From contig NC_071329.1 in NCBI RefSeq assembly GCF_010183535.1, positions 12,896,001 through 12,960,000 on the forward strand: DNA of 64,000 bases, given 5' to 3'. Made by a program: the position numbers and the translations under genes. This DNA comes from Caenorhabditis remanei. Lineage: Eukaryota > Nematoda > Chromadorea > Rhabditida > Rhabditidae. How positions within the stretch are numbered: position 1 is the stretch's first letter; every line of letters starts with the position of its first letter. The notes under the pieces are model-generated. The model saw only the letters and a list, made by a program, of their open reading frames with translations, was not told the origin of the DNA and did no database searches. Shown one piece after another: positions 59,680 to 64,000 of the stretch.

Positions 59680-60760
59680 TCACCGATCGATACCCAACTC
59701 GTTTTTGCATCTGATATTGTCGAAATTAATGAGAAATATATTGATAAATGTGTCAAATTGATCGACAATTACTGCGTATCTTCTCTCATTTATCACATTT
59801 AAAAGTAGTTTCTTAGCAGTCGTTTTCTCGTTTTCATTGATCTGAAAACTTATACAATAATATATGGAAAGAATGTAACCCTTACCTTCAAATTCATCTG
59901 GCATACTGTAATTCCATTTCTGTCTACCCTCCCGTTTCGATAAATCATATTAGGAAGTTCTTCGAATATTGAATTGAACCAAATACTGATGTAGAACTGG
60001 AAATAGTTTAATTACTCAAGGTTTGAAGACTACGAGAGAACTTCATGTTTCAAAACTTCTTTCAGAAAATATATGAGATCAAGTTGCATCACTGACTCGG
60101 AATCTGTGATTGTTTGGTCTGAAATTAGGCTTTATATAATAGTTCTAAATTTTGCAAGAGTAAACAATACTTCTAGTCTCATTTCTATTATTTGTTGGAG
60201 TATCAATCACTTCTGAATTCATCCCAATAGTCACTGGGAATACTTTTCCAACTTTCCGGAAGAAAACTTGTTTTGAGTTCGGAAATGTACCAAAAAACAA
60301 AGTTTGAGGTGATTTCTGAAAAACAAACAATTAAAAACTGTAATTATTGGGAATAAAAAGTACCTTTTTTAGTTTCGATTCAGCTTCAATGTCTTCTGAA
60401 GCACGAATAGTCAGATGTACAGCATCAGAATTATTTGAAATTGGGAAGACGTGGATTTTGGATTCACTCAGCTTCTCAATACTCAGATCCAAAAGGATTT
60501 TGCAGCTCAAACTTATTTTAGCAGTATGATTCCAGAACTAAATTTAAAAATCTTTTTTGAAACAAATAAGTATATCAGTTTTTTGAACTCACACCGTCGT
60601 TTTCAGATGAATTCTTCCATAAGCCAATACCTTCTTGAAAACAACTACTCCATTTCGCAAATTTTGTGATCTTCTTCGGACTCGTTAACTCTTTGATAGA
60701 AAAAATTACAAATATGATCAGAATTGTAGTATAGAAAACAGGTGTATTGACAGAGAGCAT
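59680..60760 (-). CDS. Unrecognised secreted or signal-anchored protein
   Basis: Six exons, 60760-60593, 60537-60364, 60315-60171, 60118-60042, 59996-59886 and 59841-59680, encode 278 residues. Near the N-terminus is a hydrophobic segment (VFYTTILIIFVIFSI) that could be a signal peptide or anchor. The rest looks like a beta-rich soluble domain (KIHVFPISNNSDAVHLTIRAS, KSPQTLFFGTFPNSKQ) with few cysteines. No known domain is recognised. The donor after exon 4 would be GTTCTC, which is weak, and that junction is the least certain. An upstream in-frame ATG at 60805 would lengthen the N-terminus by 15 residues. Confidence 0.65.
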
Positions 60761-60977
60761 CTCTTTGTAAGAAGTGACCAAATGCCACGTAAAAGAAACA
60801 TTCAAAGCGTTTCCAAGGGCTACGAATATACGTATTTCGCGTGGCCTCTAATAAAAATTTCGCACCAATAAAAATCAAAAGTTCACGTTTTCAAAGAAAA
60901 AAAAGCGGTTGAATTGAAAAATAATATCCGAGAACTGGAGAAGTAAGTTATTTCAACTTTCTACTAGAGAAATAGTC

Positions 60978-63474
60978 ATGATCCGTTGGTTTCGAAACTT
61001 TGGAACTCTTTTCAGAAAACCAAGAGGCCCTGGTGTAGTGAAAAACGGTGGGGATGGCAATAATTTAAATTAATTGAAAAGTATTTCAGAGCAAACAAAT
61101 CCAAACTCACAACGTGTTGAATCGGTATGCTTTCATTTGATGGGGAGGATTGGAAAAAAGTTATTTGCAGAGAGCTATAGATAGATCAGAAGAACAACGG
61201 AGTGAAGGTGGAAGTGAGAAATGGATAGTGAAGGGTGATGATATTCAACAAATTCAGTTTCAGAAGGTGGTGGCGGCGGTGGCGGAGGTCATGGTGGAGG
61301 TGGAGGTCATGGAGGGGGCCATGGAGGGGGCCATGGAGGCGGTGGTCATGGAAGCAGTGGCCATGGTGGCCATGGTGGCCATAGCAGTAGCCATGGAGGC
61401 CACGGGGGACATTCCAGCTATGGCAGCCACATAAGCCGATCGACTAGCAGCGCATCCAGTGGATACACGAGTCGTGGAAGTTCAGGTATTAGCTCCGCAC
61501 AGTTCTTACAACTGCGCTCCGCCGAAACGTTCTTGAAAAATGTATTTCTTCTTTGAGTCTCTCAATTTCGCACACAATTTTCTTGGGTTTCGGTAGAGCA
61601 CGGTTGTAAGAAGCGTGCAGTAGCAGTAGCCGATAACTATCGAATTCTAGTTCATCATCTTTTATTCAGCTTCTACTAATACAAATAGCTCGATGAGCAG
61701 ATCCAAAGCAAGTAGAAGTGCCTCTTCTGGCCAAAGTGAGTGGAATTGCTATCAGATATTTCTATGTCAATCATTTTCAGCAACTTCTACTGCATCCAGT
61801 TCTGGAAGCATCCTTCCCACCGCCTCGACTAGATCCAGCAGATCAATTCAACCCAAATATACAACTAACTCAACGAAATCAACGAAATCGACAAAGTCAA
61901 CCAACTCATCTAGCACAATCCAATCGAATACTACTAGCAGTTTATACTCACAAAAAAGTGGAAAATCCACTAAAAGTATCTATTCATTTAGAAAAAAAGT
62001 TCGAAATCAGACATGTTCCAGGTTCGAAATCCTCGACATCATCCCTTGGAAGTAAACCAATCGAGAAATCTCGTCGAGACAGTCGGAAGTCTTCTTCTCG
62101 AAATGATTCTGGTTTGTTCACACCTGAAAAAAGTGAATAGCGAGTATTTTCAGTCGCATCACGAAGACAACTGAGAAGTGTTTCGAATAAATCAAAGAGG
62201 CAATCAAACGTGTCAACTGATTCTTTGAGTACTGTATCAACAGGGAGATCTAGAGGAAGAAGTACTGCACGCAGAGATAATATCAATTCTGGTAGGAAAC
62301 TTTCGATTGAAAACTGCAGTTCAACCCTTTCTGTATTTTAGTTGCCTCCCAGCGACAATCAAGAAGTCGTTCTGTATCAAGAAACAGAAGCAAAAGCAGA
62401 AGCAGAAATCGTATGTCCCATTCCCACCTTTTGTTTTTTTACATTTTTTTAGGTGTCAATCGGGTAAAATCCGAATCTCCTGGAAAATCTAGTAAGTTTT
62501 AGAATTCCGAACAAGTTTTTAATCTATTTTTTAGCGGGAGGACAACATGTGAGCAGAAAAGATGCTGCAATGAATAATGTTCTCAGTCCGACAAATGTCA
62601 GTTTTATTTAAATTTAAGATGAATCACAAGTAGAGATTTTTTCAGAGAACTAACCGATTGGATCGTAGTCATTCTGCGCATCATGAGAGAACTTATCACG
62701 AGAGACAAACGAAATCCAACGGAGTTTGGAATGAGACGTTCCCGAAAGGAACACTGATTGTAATCATTACTTTCATCATTATTCCTAATCCAAATTTGAT
62801 ATTCAGATGTACACCGATGCTTCATACTTGAAACGTGAGCATCGTTCTGGAATTGGAATATTTGTTGCTCCTGGTCATGAGTTGAACAGATCTCAAAGAA
62901 TTCGTGGACCAATTCAAGATAATAACTTCGCAGAGTTTATTGCAGTGAAAACGGCACTGGAAAATGCTTTGAAAAACGACACGTACAGGTTTGATATCAG
63001 CTCAGAAAGCTGGAAATATATTATTTATCGTTTAGAAACCAGAAAGTTGTTATCCGAACGGATTGTTTGGGTGTGATCGAAGCAATGAAAGGAACACAAA
63101 GCACGGCGTATCCATCAGTGAAATCCGAAGTAATAAAATTGGCGAATCAATTCCCAAGAGGAGTCGAATTCCAACATGTTTATGCTCATGAAGGAGATCC
63201 AGGAAATGAATTGGTTTGTTGACTTTTTGTCTTATTTAGGACATTTCAATCTTCTTTTCAGGCGGATATGTTTGCTGGAATTGCGAGTGAGAAAAGAGAT
63301 GTGTACGGTAGTGGATACAGAAGAAATCGCAGTGCTTCCAGAGGTATCGCAATACAAAATTTGTGATTTTGTTCCCAAAAAATATATATTTCAGAGAGAA
63401 ATCGTCAAAGGTCAAAGTCGAATGATCCATCGATAATTCGTAGCAGAAGTCACTCAATCCAAGGAAGACTTTGA
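60978..63474 (+). CDS. RNase H fused to Gly/His-repeat and Ser/Arg-rich region
   Basis: Sixteen exons in consistent phase: 60978-61047, 61090-61124, 61171-61213, 61264-61485, 61670-61735, 61781-61975, 62022-62111, 62154-62291, 62342-62410, 62453-62491, 62535-62596, 62646-62759, 62807-62988, 63036-63213, 63262-63343, 63395-63474. They encode 554 residues. The N-terminus is Arg-rich and hydrophobic (MIRWFRNFGTLFRKPRGPG), resembling a mitochondrial presequence. Next come GGGH/GH repeats (about 50-100), a long Ser/Thr/Lys then Ser/Arg-rich stretch (to about 340), the RNase H domain (about 370-500), and a basic tail. All four catalytic acids and the His are present (MYTDAS, NFAEF, IRTDCLG, HVYAHEGDPGNELAD). 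It probably cleaves RNA in RNA-DNA hybrids. The small exon pattern was inferred from splice motifs, not transcripts. Confidence 0.8.
61494..61619. mobile_element. Short inverted-repeat element (MITE), copy 2
   Basis: Lies in an intron of the RNase H gene. The left arm GTTCTTACAACTGCGCTCCGCC and the right arm, reverse complement of TTCTTACAACCGTGCTCTACC, enclose a core that matches the copy at 6803-6930 in reverse orientation (CTCTCAATTTCGCAC). Confidence 0.78.
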
Positions 63475-64000
63475 GAAAAATCGGGCAAAGTCCATTCTTC
63501 GATGTCTAGAGTGCATTATATTTTTGTCAAAAAATGAAATTGCAAAAAGAAAAGAAAACAAAAGCAAACAAAGTTTGCAAGAATTCACATGAAATTCATC
63601 TCTGTCTATTTTGAAAGTCGTGATGCAAATAGAAGATGACAAGAGATAGGAATGGAAATAAAACCAACCACGTGTCTCTGTGTCTTTTTCGGGGTTATCA
63701 AACTGTAGTCGTTTGATTTCCGGAAGGTGAAAGTGTGCACCCGTGAAAATATCGTGTGTCTCTCTTTCAGAGGAAGGTGTCAAAAATGGACACATGATTC
63801 AACTGATAACAACAAAAAGGTGAATTGATAGGAGAAAACAGGGTGATTTTTGACTTCAACTACAACATGTTCTATTTAATATACGATGGTGTGTATTGGT
63901 CTGAAAAAAACATTTTGGAGCTGGATTAATATCAAAACTACCGTAAATATTATGTTATAACGGCACCTGTGTTATAACGGGACCTCATCTATACTCAGAA
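63475..64000. other. Intergenic region at the window end
   Basis: Downstream of the RNase H gene; no gene recognised. A short direct repeat of GTTATAACG[G]CACCTGT type lies at about 63953-63990. Confidence 0.5.

Noticed and set aside
61150..61434. 94-codon frame reading the Gly/His repeat as Val/Met/Ala/Glu repeats
   Set aside because: It is the off-frame shadow of the GGGH repeat. Splicing at 61213/61264 gives the frame that continues into the rest of the gene.

Overview
The window is nuclear DNA of a Caenorhabditis nematode. It has short introns with TTTTCAG-type 3' splice sites, major sperm protein genes, nematode serpentine-receptor families, an F-box/FBA_2 array, an astacin and AT-rich purine/pyrimidine-skewed spacers. 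The order sro-1-like, aka-1-like, ubc-6-like, cah-2-like matches, from memory, a block of C. elegans chromosome II (cosmid D1022). The coding sequences were rebuilt by hand from splice sites and phase, and the species cannot be named.

Left part (0-16 kb): a small secreted Cys-rich gene (+); an opsin-like receptor (-, sro-1); a FYVE/SARA-type scaffold (-, aka-1, 14 exons); and, divergently from a roughly 440-bp shared promoter, a tail-anchored ER ubiquitin-conjugating enzyme (+, ubc-6).

Middle (16-34 kb): an acatalytic carbonic-anhydrase-related gene (-, cah-2) with an MSP gene nested in one intron on the other strand; a single-pass membrane protein (-); an astacin metalloprotease with EGF and CUB domains (-); a CCDC50-like ubiquitin-binding-type protein (+); a TIL-domain protein (+); and an Sra/Srab-type chemoreceptor (-) whose second intron holds a non-autonomous hAT-like element carrying a copy of the receptor's own 3' end.

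Right part (36-64 kb): three tandem F-box/FBA_2 genes (-), the third broken by a one-base insertion, plus exon relics and small TIR elements; a four-ShKT secreted protein (-) with a second, nearly identical MSP gene nested in its intron; a globin gene (-) spread over about 10 kb with at least three in-phase candidate first exons; a UDP-glycosyltransferase (+); an unknown membrane or secreted protein (-) whose stop lies 36 bp from the UGT stop; and an RNase H joined to a Gly/His-repeat and Ser/Arg-rich N-terminal half (+).

The genes are functionally unrelated. The notable themes are nested, recently homogenised MSP copies, element-mediated copying of an exon, alternative promoters on the globin gene, and receptor or enzyme folds that have lost their canonical ligand-binding residues (sro-1, cah-2). 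No operon, CRISPR array, rRNA or convincing tRNA was seen.
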